Source: Bacillota bacterium
GTDB lineage: Bacteria > Bacillota > Clostridia > Lachnospirales > Lachnospiraceae
Assembly (NCBI GenBank): GCA_023387655.1
Contig: JAEWHR010000134.1
Span: forward strand, 1 to 64,000
Length of the DNA: 64,000 nt
Direction of reading: 5' to 3'
The notes beneath the pieces were generated by a model, which was not told where the DNA came from, did not search any database, and saw only the letters and a list, made by a program, of their open reading frames with translations. Shown here one piece after another: positions 18,063 through 27,439 of the stretch (positions are counted from its first letter, which is position 1; the number at the start of each line of letters is the position of its first letter). The position numbers and the translations under genes were made by a program.

Positions 18063-18608
18063 TTAGTTTTCCATCTGTCTTCCAAGGAATGCAGCTGCTG
18101 TAGCAGCAAGTTTATTCTCAACTTCGCCTAGCTTAGTTTTTGCATCTCTTGTAAGAATTAATACTGCTCCTATAGCATCACCTTCGCAAATAATTGGTGC
18201 AATAACCTCATAAGCAATATCTTCATCGTCAGGGCAAACACGGATAAATCCTTTTTCTTCTTTCGCTGCAGTTACCGTTTCGCGGTCATTGATTAATGCC
18301 TCAAGTTCTTTACTAATTGGCTTTGTAATCCAATCTTTTTTTGCGGAGCCAGCAATTGCTATAAACTGATCTTTATCTGTAATAGCTACAATATGACCAG
18401 TCGTATGACCGATAGAATCCGCATATTGTTTTGCAAATTGTCCCAACTCACCGATTGGAGAATATTTCTTTAAAATAATTTCTCCTTCACGGTCTGTAAA
18501 AATTTCTAATGGATCCCCTTCGCGAATACGTAATGTTCTTCTAATTTCTTTTGGGATAACCACTCTTCCTAAGTCATCTATGCGTCGTACGATACCTGTT
18601 GCTTTCAT
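18063..18608 (-). CDS. spoVT: Stage V sporulation protein T
   Basis: 181 residues. The N-terminal AbrB-type swapped-hairpin DNA-binding domain is MKATGIVRRIDDLGRVVIPK with RTLRIREGDPLEIF (about 1-50). The C-terminal GAF domain (about 57-175) ends LAATAAAFLGRQME. SpoVT adjusts sigma-G-dependent transcription in the forespore. The length equals the Bacillus protein (178). A weak sigma-G-like pair (TGAATT and CATAGCA, 15 bp apart) lies about 55-85 nt upstream. GGAGG lies 12 nt before the ATG. In Bacillus this gene adjoins mfd; here it has been separated from it. Confidence 0.96.
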   Translation of the reverse strand: MKATGIVRRIDDLGRVVIPKEIRRTLRIREGDPLEIFTDREGEIILKKYSPIGELGQFAKQYADSIGHTTGHIVAITDKDQFIAIAGSAKKDWITKPISKELEALINDRETVTAAKEEKGFIRVCPDDEDIAYEVIAPIICEGDAIGAVLILTRDAKTKLGEVENKLAATAAAFLGRQMEN

Positions 18609-18812
18609 GTAGCATATTCCTCCATTTACTTCTCAATCTAAGATGCTTGTCACTTAAATATTGCTATGACTATATTGTTTGTAAATTCAAGGAATTTATA
18701 CCTATAATAAGAACCTATTTCTCATAAAATATTTAAAATGATGGCATCTTTTGTCTGTAGTTGTAACCCATCATCAATTATTTACCCTCGTACCATTACG
18801 TTAACCTAAGTA

Positions 18813-19607
18813 CTATCTATCTTTTTCATAGATGACTTGTTTTAAAAATAATCCTTGCGGATACAGTGTCTGACCGGCATATTCCCTTTTTTTCCCCAAG
18901 ATTGCCCTTCTCACACTCTCCACACTTCTCTCTTGCTTCCCAACCTCCAACAGTGTTCCAGAAAGTATACGTATCATATGGTGTAAAAATCCATTACCAC
19001 GAAACGTAAGAATAATTCCCTGTTGATTTCTATTCTGTCGTAGTTCTTCAATTTTAATTTCAGATATCGTTCGAATAGTTGACTTACCATCCCTTCGATC
19101 TGTACAGAAGCTCTTATAATCCATCGTACCAATGAGTAAATCTGCTGCTTGTCTCATTGCTTTTATATCCAACACTGTTCTACAAGCATATGAATATTTA
19201 CGAATAAATACATTTTCCCGTTCTCTGGTATCTATGATATACTGATAGACTTTCTCTACCGCGTCAAAGCGAGAATGAAAATTTAGGAGTGCTTCACTCG
19301 CCTCTACTATCCTAATATCCTCCGGAAGAACATGATTCATCTTTTGTCTTATAATGTTTACGTCGAGATTGGAGCGTGAATAAAAATTCGCTACCTGCCC
19401 AAGAGCATGAACCCCTGCATCTGTGCGGCCCGAGCCAATCAGCTTAATTGGTTCTAGCAAAATTTCAGACAGCAACTCTTCTAGTAACCCTTGTATAGAC
19501 CTGTCACCATTCGTCGCATTCGAAAGTCTCTGCCAACCGCTATAATTTGTCCCATCATAGCTTATGGTTAGTTTTATATTACGCTTTCTATCCATTTCAC
19601 TAGGCAT
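18813..19607 (-). CDS. truA: tRNA pseudouridine(38-40) synthase TruA
   Basis: 264 residues. TruA isomerises U38-U40 in the anticodon arm of many tRNAs. The family motifs are LTISYDGTNYSGWQ near the start, the catalytic-Asp segment SGRTDAGVHALGQVANF (about 57-73), and FRGNGFLHHMIRILSGTLLEVG near 203-224. The ATG at 19607 has GGGAG 8 nt upstream. It lies 204 nt upstream of spoVT, without a visible terminator between them, so cotranscription is possible. Confidence 0.96.
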   Translation of the reverse strand: MPSEMDRKRNIKLTISYDGTNYSGWQRLSNATNGDRSIQGLLEELLSEILLEPIKLIGSGRTDAGVHALGQVANFYSRSNLDVNIIRQKMNHVLPEDIRIVEASEALLNFHSRFDAVEKVYQYIIDTRERENVFIRKYSYACRTVLDIKAMRQAADLLIGTMDYKSFCTDRRDGKSTIRTISEIKIEELRQNRNQQGIILTFRGNGFLHHMIRILSGTLLEVGKQERSVESVRRAILGKKREYAGQTLYPQGLFLKQVIYEKDR

Positions 19608-20194
19608 CTTTGCTCTCCCTAAACTGATATACCCTTAGTGTTAAATCGTTAGCACCCTCACTAAGTTAAGATTTTACAGCCTTTTTCAAAATATTTCAAG
19701 TAGAAAGTATTCCGAAAACCAAATTAGTTCTAGATACTCTATTATATAATGGTTTTTCTATTATAAGAAAAAGAAACCATTTCTTCAATATGTCTCCAGT
19801 ACTTTTTTTTAATATTTTTATAAATTATTATAAATATTATTTCACGAACATTAACTTTATATAAATTTAATAATTTAGTGTAACTTATTTCAATCTCAAA
19901 CGAATAATCCTACTTCTATTAATAAAAAGCGTAAAGATTTAAATTTAACTAATTTACATATAACTGGGGACAATATTCTCCTTTGTGAAAATGCCCTATA
20001 AATCGTTAGAATTACTTAAAAATTCTTAAGAATTGCGCTATTGCTTTTTTTTCTAGATGTGATAAACTGTTGTAGCATAAAAAGATAGGATATTTTTTAC
20101 ATTCATTTCCTAACATTGAGAAATAAACCAATTGAGAACATACTTTAATAACTGACACTTAATAATCTCACTGCAACTACTTGGAGGCAAGTAT
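19608..20194. other. AT-rich divergent intergenic region
   Basis: It separates truA (minus) from the LTA-synthase-like gene (plus). There is one stem (GGTTTTTCT / AGAAAAAGAAACC, around 19751-19784) and long A/T tracts. No gene or recognised RNA was found. Confidence 0.4.
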
Positions 20195-22345
20195 ATGAAA
20201 CTCATACCACAGAATGTGAAAACCATACTCGGCTCACTAAAGACGAAGTGTAAGCAGCCATTTTTACAGTGTGTGCTTTTAGCCCTAGCTATCAACATCT
20301 TTGTTGAAATCATGTCGCGACGCTCTGTGTTAAAAGCCATTGCTTACTTATTTACGAATCCATTGGTATTTATATATAATACCATAATTATCTTAGTAAC
20401 ACTATCTATCGCATTGTTCTTTAAGAGAAGATGGTTTGTTTACTTTTTAGTTTCCCTTGTCTGGGCTATCATTGGTATTACCGATTTTATACTTTTACAA
20501 TTTAGAACTACACCATTTACCGCTGTTGATATTACATTAATGAAATCTGCATTTCAGATTTGGCAATATTATCTGAACTGGTTTCATTTGGTGCTAATTG
20601 GTATTGGTATCGTACTAGCTATTTTATCTTGTGTTATTGTATGGAAAAAAGCAAAACGATATGATACCCGTTTACCATTGCTTCGAATAACAGTCTTCCT
20701 TGCAGTTACTTTAGCTTCTGCTTCACTTTTAACTAAACTTGGATTAAAGACCAATTTATTAGCAGCTAATTTTGGTAACCTTGCAAATGCATACCATCAA
20801 TATGGTCTTCCTTATTGTTTTGTTAATAGTGTTATTAATACAGGAATAGATAAACCTGACCTATATTCCACAGAAGTTGTGAATACAATCGTAGAAGGCG
20901 TGGAACAAGGAAAGGTAATTAAATCTGCTGATATATCACCTACCGCAATGCCAGAACCAACGGAGACACCTTCACCGATTCCAACCAAAACTCCGACGCC
21001 ACCGATTGATAGTTCTGCATCAGCAACTAATACAGTAGCTTCGAAAGATACACCTAATATTATTTTTCTACAGTTAGAGTCTTTCTTTGATCCAACACAC
21101 ATCAAAGGTGTTACCTTTACCGAAGACCCAGTGCCTAATTATCGTGCATTAAAAGAAAAATTTTCAAGCGGATATTTAAGTGTACCAAGCGTTGGTGCAG
21201 GAACAGCGAATACAGAATTTGAAGTAATCACTGGAATGAACCTTGATTTCTTTGGACCTGGTGAATATCCATATAAGACAATTTTACAAAAAACTTCTTG
21301 TGAAAGTCTTTCTTATAACTTAAAATCACTCGGATATACTGCTCATGCAATGCATAATAATGTTGGTACTTTTTATGATCGTAATTCCGTATTCTCTCAA
21401 TTAGGTTTTGATACCTTTACTTCCATTGAATACATGCAAGAGGCGGAACGTACTCCAAATAACTGGGCAAAGGATGAAGTTCTTACTCCAGAAATTATAC
21501 AAGTACTAAACACAACAAAAAATCAAGATTTCATTTATGCTATCTCGGTTCAGGGTCATGGAAGTTATCCTGATAGTGCTCTTATAGAGAATCCACGAAT
21601 TGATTTAACGTTGAGTGAAGAGCTTTCTGATAGTTTATATTATCCGCTTCTTTATTATACAAATCAAATCAAAGAGATGGATGAGTTTATCGGAGAATTA
21701 ATTCAAGCCTTATTAAGCCGTGAGGAGGAGACCATACTCGTTATGTATGGTGATCATCTGCCTGGTTTTCAGATTGATGAAACTGATTTAACAAACGGTT
21801 CCTTATTTCAGACCGAATATATCATATGGAGCAACTTCGACATGCCGGTGCACGATGAAGACCTAGAGGCTTATCAGTTATCTGCACATGTCCTTGATCT
21901 CCTTGATATTCATAATGGTTTGATTACTAAACTTCATCAAACACAAAAAGATTCTGATATCTATTTAGAAGAGTTAAAGATTCTTGAATATGATATGTTA
22001 TATGGTGACTTAGAATGCTTTAATGGGGTAAATCCATACACCAAAACGGAGTTGCAAATGGGCACAGTTCCTATCAAAATTTCCGAAGCACACTTTGTAC
22101 CAGCACCAGCGGAAAGTGAAACCACGGAAAATGATGTAAGTGCAAGCATCGTTGTAACCGGTAGTAATTTCACTCCATATAGTAAAATACAGATAAACGA
22201 TACCGTTTATGATACAACATTTATCAATCGTTCCATGATAAGTGCACCGATCGAAGAATTGAATTCAGGTGACGTTATTACAGTAATACAAAGTGGTAAT
22301 GATGGCGTACCACTTAGTACTACTGATCCATATGTAATACCTTAA
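20195..22345 (+). CDS. LTA synthase family sulfatase with C-terminal IPT-like domain
   Basis: 716 residues. The first 190 or so carry about five membrane helices, as in LtaS. A Pro/Thr-rich linker (about 250-280) leads to an extracellular sulfatase-fold domain: LQLESFFD (metal-binding Glu), GAGTANTEFEV (nucleophile Thr region), VQGHGSYP and YGDHLPG (metal ligands). LtaS enzymes transfer glycerol-phosphate from phosphatidylglycerol to a growing polymer. After the sulfatase domain, about residues 620-716 contain VVTGSNFTPYSKIQINDTVY, which looks like an IPT/TIG beta-sandwich and is absent from classical LtaS. GGAGG precedes the ATG by 7 nt. It is a single gene, closed by a terminator. Confidence 0.88.
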   Translation: MKLIPQNVKTILGSLKTKCKQPFLQCVLLALAINIFVEIMSRRSVLKAIAYLFTNPLVFIYNTIIILVTLSIALFFKRRWFVYFLVSLVWAIIGITDFILLQFRTTPFTAVDITLMKSAFQIWQYYLNWFHLVLIGIGIVLAILSCVIVWKKAKRYDTRLPLLRITVFLAVTLASASLLTKLGLKTNLLAANFGNLANAYHQYGLPYCFVNSVINTGIDKPDLYSTEVVNTIVEGVEQGKVIKSADISPTAMPEPTETPSPIPTKTPTPPIDSSASATNTVASKDTPNIIFLQLESFFDPTHIKGVTFTEDPVPNYRALKEKFSSGYLSVPSVGAGTANTEFEVITGMNLDFFGPGEYPYKTILQKTSCESLSYNLKSLGYTAHAMHNNVGTFYDRNSVFSQLGFDTFTSIEYMQEAERTPNNWAKDEVLTPEIIQVLNTTKNQDFIYAISVQGHGSYPDSALIENPRIDLTLSEELSDSLYYPLLYYTNQIKEMDEFIGELIQALLSREEETILVMYGDHLPGFQIDETDLTNGSLFQTEYIIWSNFDMPVHDEDLEAYQLSAHVLDLLDIHNGLITKLHQTQKDSDIYLEELKILEYDMLYGDLECFNGVNPYTKTELQMGTVPIKISEAHFVPAPAESETTENDVSASIVVTGSNFTPYSKIQINDTVYDTTFINRSMISAPIEELNSGDVITVIQSGNDGVPLSTTDPYVIP

Positions 22346-22379
22346 AGCTTTGACAGGTAGATTTTTTAACATGAAGTAT

Positions 22380-22427
22380 AAAAAAAGAAAAGACACTGGT
22401 AATTTAACCATGTCTTCTCTTTTTTTA
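22380..22427 (+). terminator. Terminator after the LTA-synthase-like gene
   Basis: A stem of AAAAAAAGA-AAGACA paired with TGTCTT-TCTTTTTTT encloses TGGTAATTTAACCA, ending in seven T on the plus strand. It lies about 35 nt past the stop codon. Confidence 0.85.
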
Positions 22428-22597
22428 TATCTCTGGAATATGGTTTTTCTATTCCACCACCAATTCCAATAATAATTCTCCTTCCTTTCATATAAAAATC
22501 AATCCAAATAATAATAAGCTTTTCATAAGTATAGATTCTTCCAGTATGTATCTAGAGAAGGTGAAACATATATATAATTTCATATCCACCGTTTCGC

Positions 22598-23050
22598 CTA
22601 TAATAACCCTAGCTTCCACCCACCACCAGATTTATGATAATAACACTCACTCAAATCCTCTGACTCAAACACCTCTAACATCTGTTCAAAATCCTCTGCC
22701 AAAGCATAATTGGTTAGATCAGCACGAGAGATAAAGAAAACTTCTCCTTCTTCCGAAGACCTTAGTTCTCCTTCAAACTGATTTGCTTTATAGAATAAGA
22801 CGACATATCGCTCTTCTTCTTTTGTTTGGAATTGTTTTATCCCACAAAGAATAGGATTCTTAATACTAAGTCCTGTCTCTTCTTTGACTTCTCGGATTAC
22901 AGACTTCACAAAAGATTCATTCTCTTCTACATGTCCTCCAGGGAATGTTATCCCTGGCCAATCTTTATTCTTACGGTCCTGAACTAATATTTTATCCTCA
23001 TATGTAATCATACACATATTCGTAAATATTGCCTTTTCACTTCTACTCAT
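22598..23050 (-). CDS. NUDIX hydrolase (MutT-like, 8-oxo-dGTP diphosphatase type)
   Basis: About 150 residues with a complete Nudix box, GGHVEENESFVKSVIREVKEETG (GX5EX7REUXEEXGU), whose glutamates bind Mg2+. The start FTNMCMITYEDKILVQDR and the later FISRADL and YYHKSGGGWKL fit MutT-type 8-oxo-(d)GTP diphosphatases, which clean oxidised nucleotides; the exact substrate is inferred. ATG 23050 is preferred, with AGGAGA 11 nt upstream. An ATG 16 codons earlier (23098) has no ribosome-binding site. Confidence 0.88.
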   Translation of the reverse strand: MSRSEKAIFTNMCMITYEDKILVQDRKNKDWPGITFPGGHVEENESFVKSVIREVKEETGLSIKNPILCGIKQFQTKEEERYVVLFYKANQFEGELRSSEEGEVFFISRADLTNYALAEDFEQMLEVFESEDLSECYYHKSGGGWKLGLL

Positions 23051-23198
23051 CTTAAATTTTTCTCCTGTTTGGTGTTTGTTACCCTTTATGAAACTCAAAT
23101 TAAGAATTTAAAACATCGCTATATTCTGAGGTTTATTAATTTAATTATACTGCAAACAACCTAAATTAACCAGTTGAATTCTTAAAAAGTCCACTACT

Positions 23199-23244
23199 AA
23201 AAAAACCCTAAATCATTTGTATTCTATACAAATAATCTAGGGTT
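23199..23244 (-). terminator. Terminator after the P-type ATPase
   Basis: A 17-nt arm stem (23204-23220 with 23228-23244, two mismatches), followed on the minus strand by seven T, about 85 nt after the stop codon. Confidence 0.85.
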
Positions 23245-23329
23245 CTGACTTAAACAGAATTATATAGTTAAATAGATCTAACTATATCATTTTACTTATT
23301 TAAAATATAGTCTCATGGAAAAGAAAATA

Positions 23330-25180
23330 CTAATCTTTCAACGCTCTAATTGAGTTTAATATTGCAATTACAGAAACTCCAACGTCAGCAAACACTGCTT
23401 CCCACATATTAGACAATCCAATTGCTCCAAGAATTAAGATAATGCCTTTCACTCCAAGTGCAAATATAATATTCTGTTTTACAATTCGAATCGTTTTACG
23501 GGCAATTCTTATTGCTGTCGCCAACTTTTGAGGGTCATCATCCATGATAACAACATCTGCTGCCTCAATAGCCGCATCTGAACCAAGGCCTCCCATCGCA
23601 ATACCAATATCTGCTCTGGCAAGAACAGGTGCATCGTTAATACCATCACCGACAAATGCAAGCTGTTCTTTCTCACCTCTTTTTGATAACATTTCCTCGA
23701 ACTTTTCTACCTTATCTGCAGGTAGCAACTCTGTATATGCATGGTCTAAGGAAAGCTCTTTAGCAATCGCATCACCGACAACCTTCGCATCACCTGTTAA
23801 CATCACAAGAGAGTTAACGCCACTCTTTCTTAAATCCTCAATAGCAGCCTTACTTGTTGGCTTAATCTCATCTCGAATTTCAAGATATCCTGCATAATTA
23901 CCATCGATTGCAATATGAATCGTTGTTCCTATTGGTTTATTTTCTGTTAATTGTTTGATCTCTATTTTTTGTTCTGCCATCATCTTTACATTCCCTGCAT
24001 AGACCTGCTGTCCGTCTACAATAGCAGAAATACCAAATCCAGCAATTTCTTGTACCTCGCGGATACGATCCACTGAAAGCTCTTTTCCAAACGCTTCTCG
24101 TATGGATGCTGCAATTGGATGACTTGAATGACTTTCAGCAAGAGCTGCTATTTCTAATAATTCATCTTTTGCTAAGGAATCAGTCACAATATCATGGACA
24201 ATAAAATTACCTTTTGTTAAGGTTCCAGTCTTATCGAATGCAATAGCTGTAACTTTTGACAGTGACTCTAAGTAATTACTCCCCTTAACTAAGATACCTT
24301 TCTTTGAAGCTCCGCCTATACCTCCAAAGAATCCAAGTGGAATTGAAATTACAAGAGCACATGGACAGGACACAACCAAGAATATTAAAGCACGATATAA
24401 CCAATCAGAAAATAAAGCACCTGGCACAAATATTGGAGGTATTATTGCTAATAAAATCGCAAAGATTACTACAGAAGGAGTGTAATACTTCGCAAACTTC
24501 GTTATAAATGCTTCGCTCTTAGCTTTGCGATCACTGGCACTCTCTACAAGTTCTAGAATCTTTGAGACAGTGGATTCTTCGAACTCTTTTGTTACTACCA
24601 CCTCAATCGTACCATTTAGATTGATACATCCACTAATCACTTCATCTCCTACTGAAGATTCTCTAGGAAGTGACTCTCCTGTAAGAGCACTGGTATTAAT
24701 CGAGGTCTGACCAACCACAATTTTACCATCCAGCGGAATCTTTTCTCCTGGCTTAATTAAAATTCGGTCTCCCGGCATTACCTCTTCCGGATCTACCACT
24801 TGAATTTCTCCATCTTTCATTATATTTGCATAATCTGGTCGTATATCCATAAGCGCAGTAATGGACTTACGAGATTGAGCAACTGCATACGACTGGAAAA
24901 GTTCTCCTACCTGGTAAAATAACATAACAAAAATACTCTCATCGTATTTTGCTATTGCAAATGCGCCTATGGTTGCAATTGACATGAGAAAGTTCTCATC
25001 CATTACATGACCTCTGATCACATTTCGAAATGCATTCCATAAAACATCATACCCAATGATAATATAAGCAATGATGTATAATAGTAAGGTTACAATATTA
25101 GGTAATGGCAATAGAATCGCCAATAAAAATATTGCAGCACTTATGATAATTCGAATTAAATTTTTCTTATGCCTATTCAC
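23330..25180 (-). CDS. Heavy-metal P1B-type ATPase (Zn/Cd/Pb/Co class) without its own HMA domain
   Basis: 616 residues. The P1B ATPase core is complete: TGES in the actuator domain, the membrane metal motif SCPCAL in helix 6, phosphorylation motif DKTGTLTKG, SSHPIA in the ATP domain, and GDGINDAPVLA. The CPC motif with the final helix (about residues 592-610) suggests Zn2+/Cd2+/Pb2+ export. The usual N-terminal HMA domain is missing and is encoded by the next gene upstream. The start is GTG 25180: GGAGG lies 8 nt before it, while the GTG at 25189 overlaps that site. It is cotranscribed with the HMA gene from a strong promoter. Confidence 0.94.
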   Translation of the reverse strand: MNRHKKNLIRIIISAAIFLLAILLPLPNIVTLLLYIIAYIIIGYDVLWNAFRNVIRGHVMDENFLMSIATIGAFAIAKYDESIFVMLFYQVGELFQSYAVAQSRKSITALMDIRPDYANIMKDGEIQVVDPEEVMPGDRILIKPGEKIPLDGKIVVGQTSINTSALTGESLPRESSVGDEVISGCINLNGTIEVVVTKEFEESTVSKILELVESASDRKAKSEAFITKFAKYYTPSVVIFAILLAIIPPIFVPGALFSDWLYRALIFLVVSCPCALVISIPLGFFGGIGGASKKGILVKGSNYLESLSKVTAIAFDKTGTLTKGNFIVHDIVTDSLAKDELLEIAALAESHSSHPIAASIREAFGKELSVDRIREVQEIAGFGISAIVDGQQVYAGNVKMMAEQKIEIKQLTENKPIGTTIHIAIDGNYAGYLEIRDEIKPTSKAAIEDLRKSGVNSLVMLTGDAKVVGDAIAKELSLDHAYTELLPADKVEKFEEMLSKRGEKEQLAFVGDGINDAPVLARADIGIAMGGLGSDAAIEAADVVIMDDDPQKLATAIRIARKTIRIVKQNIIFALGVKGIILILGAIGLSNMWEAVFADVGVSVIAILNSIRALKD

Positions 25181-25273
25181 GGAAGCCACCTCCTACCTTT
25201 TCTATGTTACTTCTTATTATAATTATGTTGCCATTTTTTATTATTTTAAAACTGATTTCTTGTAAATTCAGCA

Positions 25274-25492
25274 TTATAATTTTAATACAACATCTGGTTC
25301 TACTTTACGAATTACTTTTTCTGCTTGTTTTAAAATATCCTCCATCTTTTCGTCAGCTGCAACTATTGTCATCTTCTGCATTAGAAAGCTTACGGATACC
25401 TTCTCCACTCCTTCAATTTTTGAAACTCCATCTTCCATCTTAGCTGCACAGTTTGCACAATCTAAATTCTCTAATTTCACTACTTTCTTCAT
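25274..25492 (-). CDS. Stand-alone heavy-metal-associated (HMA) domain protein
   Basis: 72 residues forming one ferredoxin-like HMA domain with the metal motif LDCANCAAKME (CxxC at about 12-15), very like the N-terminal domain of CadA-type ATPases. It could carry metal to, or sense metal for, the adjacent ATPase. TAGGAG precedes the ATG. It ends about 93 nt before the ATPase start, so the two are separate cistrons. This is either an old gene split or a dedicated metallochaperone. Confidence 0.92.
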   Translation of the reverse strand: MKKVVKLENLDCANCAAKMEDGVSKIEGVEKVSVSFLMQKMTIVAADEKMEDILKQAEKVIRKVEPDVVLKL

Positions 25493-25659
25493 ACTTATTC
25501 TCCTATTCTTTCTTTTTATTTTTTCTAACTCTTATTACGCCTATGCGAAAAGATATACCTCTATCTAAAAATGCATATCTCTTTTTCCTAAGCATAATAC
25601 GATTGCTCTTTAACCAATTGAAATTTAAGATTAAAATCACTATGATTCAAACGGTTAAA

Positions 25660-25718
25660 CAATTAAACAATCATTTAATTGATTGACTTCATTATATCAC
25701 ATTATTCTATGCTGTCAA
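25660..25718 (-). promoter_or_regulatory. Strong promoter with downstream operator for the HMA/P-type ATPase operon
   Basis: Minus strand: perfect TTGACA (25718-25713), 16 bp, perfect TATAAT (25696-25691). Nine bases further on lies a perfect inverted repeat CAATTAAA-CAATCA-TTTAATTG (25660-25681) that would cover the transcription start. Geometry and sequence fit an ArsR/SmtB-type metal-responsive operator. An ArsR-family gene lies 4 kb away (29563-29955). Confidence 0.75.
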
Positions 25719-25809
25719 TGGTGAAATGTGTATTATAATAAAAAAATAAAACAATTTATTTTTAAAAGGAAAATGCATTTTTAGACCAAGCTAAAATGTG
25801 ATTTATAGT

Positions 25810-25860
25810 AAAAAAGATAATCCATAAATGACTTATTCGCCAATTTATAGATTATCTTTT
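25810..25860 (-). terminator. Terminator after the opuC operon
   Basis: A stem of AAAAGATAATC-ATAAAT paired with ATTTAT-GATTATCTTTT, followed on the minus strand by TTTTTTAC, 14 nt after the stop codon. Confidence 0.85.
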
Positions 25861-25873
25861 AATTCAATATTTC

Positions 25874-27439
25874 TTAATGTATTAGGTTTTGATTCTGCAA
25901 AAATTCTCTTGCAACCACTTCAGGGCTTTTTTGTAACTCATCCACTTGATAATTTAACTCTAGCATAACATCATTGGTTAACAAATCACCTAGTTCTTCA
26001 AGAAGTGGTATAATCTCTGGGTATTCCTCTAAACTTTCTGAACGAACAATCGGCATAGCATAATATGGTGGGAAAAATGCCTTATCATCCTCTAGCACAG
26101 TTAATCCAAATTTCTTTAATAAACCATCAGTAGTAAAAGCATCTATCACATCAACATCATTATTCACAAGCGCCGTATATCTTGGAGCTCCATCCATTGC
26201 AAAGGTTTCTCCGATTGTAAATCCATATTCCTTTTGTAAACCAGGCAATCCATCTTCACGGTTTAAAAATTCAAAGGTTGTACCTGATTTCATTGTTTGA
26301 GCTATTTTGGAAAGATCACTTACTTTCTTTAGTTGATACTTATCTGCTGTCTCTTTTGTTACTGCTAAGGCATAGGTATTATTAAAGCTCATCTGTTTTA
26401 GAACATCAATGTCATACTTTGATTTAAATTCTTCCTTAACTATATCAAACACCTGATCCTTGTCTTTCTTTTCCGTATATCCTAGTGTGCTTGTATATGC
26501 CGTTCCGCTGTATTCCACATACATATCGATTTCACCTTTATTTAATGCAGAAAAACATACCTGAGTTCCACCAAGATCTAACTTTCTTTCCACTACGATA
26601 TCTGTATTGTTTTCAATAACCTCTGCAACAAGATTACTAAGAATCGCTTGTTCTGTATAATCTTTTGAACCAATGGTTATTATCTTTTGATTGCTTGCAT
26701 TTGTACCTTTCGTTGTAAAAAGAAAAATAGCTAAAATGGCTAATGTTGCTCCTGCAAGAATACCTTTTTGTATGCCACGTTTTTTCTTTTTCAAACTACT
26801 CTCACCTTTTTGTAAACTAATTGGCGTTACAAGCTTTTCAACAAGACCAATTAAGAAATCAACAAATAATGCTAGTAAACATGCAGGTATTGCACCCGCT
26901 AAAATTTGGTTATTATTTACCGTTCTAATTCCTGAAAAGACGAGATACCCTAGTCCGCCAGCACCTATAAAAGCAGCCATAGTCATTAATCCAACTGCAG
27001 TTACAGCAGCAATTCTTACGCCAGCCATAATAACTGGCAATGCAAGAGGTATCTGAACTTTGGTTAACACCTGAAACGGAGTTAATCCAATCCCTTTCGC
27101 CGCTTCCAATGTCTGAGGATTAATATTATCAATCCCCGTATAAGTGTTTTTAATGATCGGTAATAAAGAATATAAGATAACAGCTACTACCGCAGGAACC
27201 ATACCGATCCCTAAAAAAGGTATCATAAATCCTAACAAGGCCATACTAGGAATCGCCTGAATGATATTTGCTACCATTAAGATAGGTTTGCTTACCCTTT
27301 TTGCATAAGAGATTAAGATCCCTAGTGGTACTCCTATCAAAATAGCAAAACCTACAGAGATTGCGGTAAGCTTAATATGCTCTAATAGAAGCTTTATGAT
27401 TTGTTCATAATTATTTGCTATATATTCTATGAAATTCAT
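25874..27439 (-). CDS. OpuC-type glycine betaine/carnitine/choline ABC transporter, fused permease and substrate-binding protein
   Basis: A 521-residue fusion. Residues 1-215 are a five- to six-helix ProW/OpuCB-type permease with the ATPase-coupling loop ETLEAAKGIGLTPFQVLTKVQ. After a Lys-rich linker and one more helix (about 225-243), residues 250-515 form an OpuBC/OsmF-type binding domain: IGSKDYTEQAILSNL and DLGGTQVCFSALNKGEIDMY. The binding domain therefore faces outward, tethered to the permease. The system imports compatible solutes under osmotic stress. Its start overlaps the stop of the ATPase gene by 4 nt (ATGA), so translation is coupled. Confidence 0.93.
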   Translation of the reverse strand: MNFIEYIANNYEQIIKLLLEHIKLTAISVGFAILIGVPLGILISYAKRVSKPILMVANIIQAIPSMALLGFMIPFLGIGMVPAVVAVILYSLLPIIKNTYTGIDNINPQTLEAAKGIGLTPFQVLTKVQIPLALPVIMAGVRIAAVTAVGLMTMAAFIGAGGLGYLVFSGIRTVNNNQILAGAIPACLLALFVDFLIGLVEKLVTPISLQKGESSLKKKKRGIQKGILAGATLAILAIFLFTTKGTNASNQKIITIGSKDYTEQAILSNLVAEVIENNTDIVVERKLDLGGTQVCFSALNKGEIDMYVEYSGTAYTSTLGYTEKKDKDQVFDIVKEEFKSKYDIDVLKQMSFNNTYALAVTKETADKYQLKKVSDLSKIAQTMKSGTTFEFLNREDGLPGLQKEYGFTIGETFAMDGAPRYTALVNNDVDVIDAFTTDGLLKKFGLTVLEDDKAFFPPYYAMPIVRSESLEEYPEIIPLLEELGDLLTNDVMLELNYQVDELQKSPEVVAREFLQNQNLIH

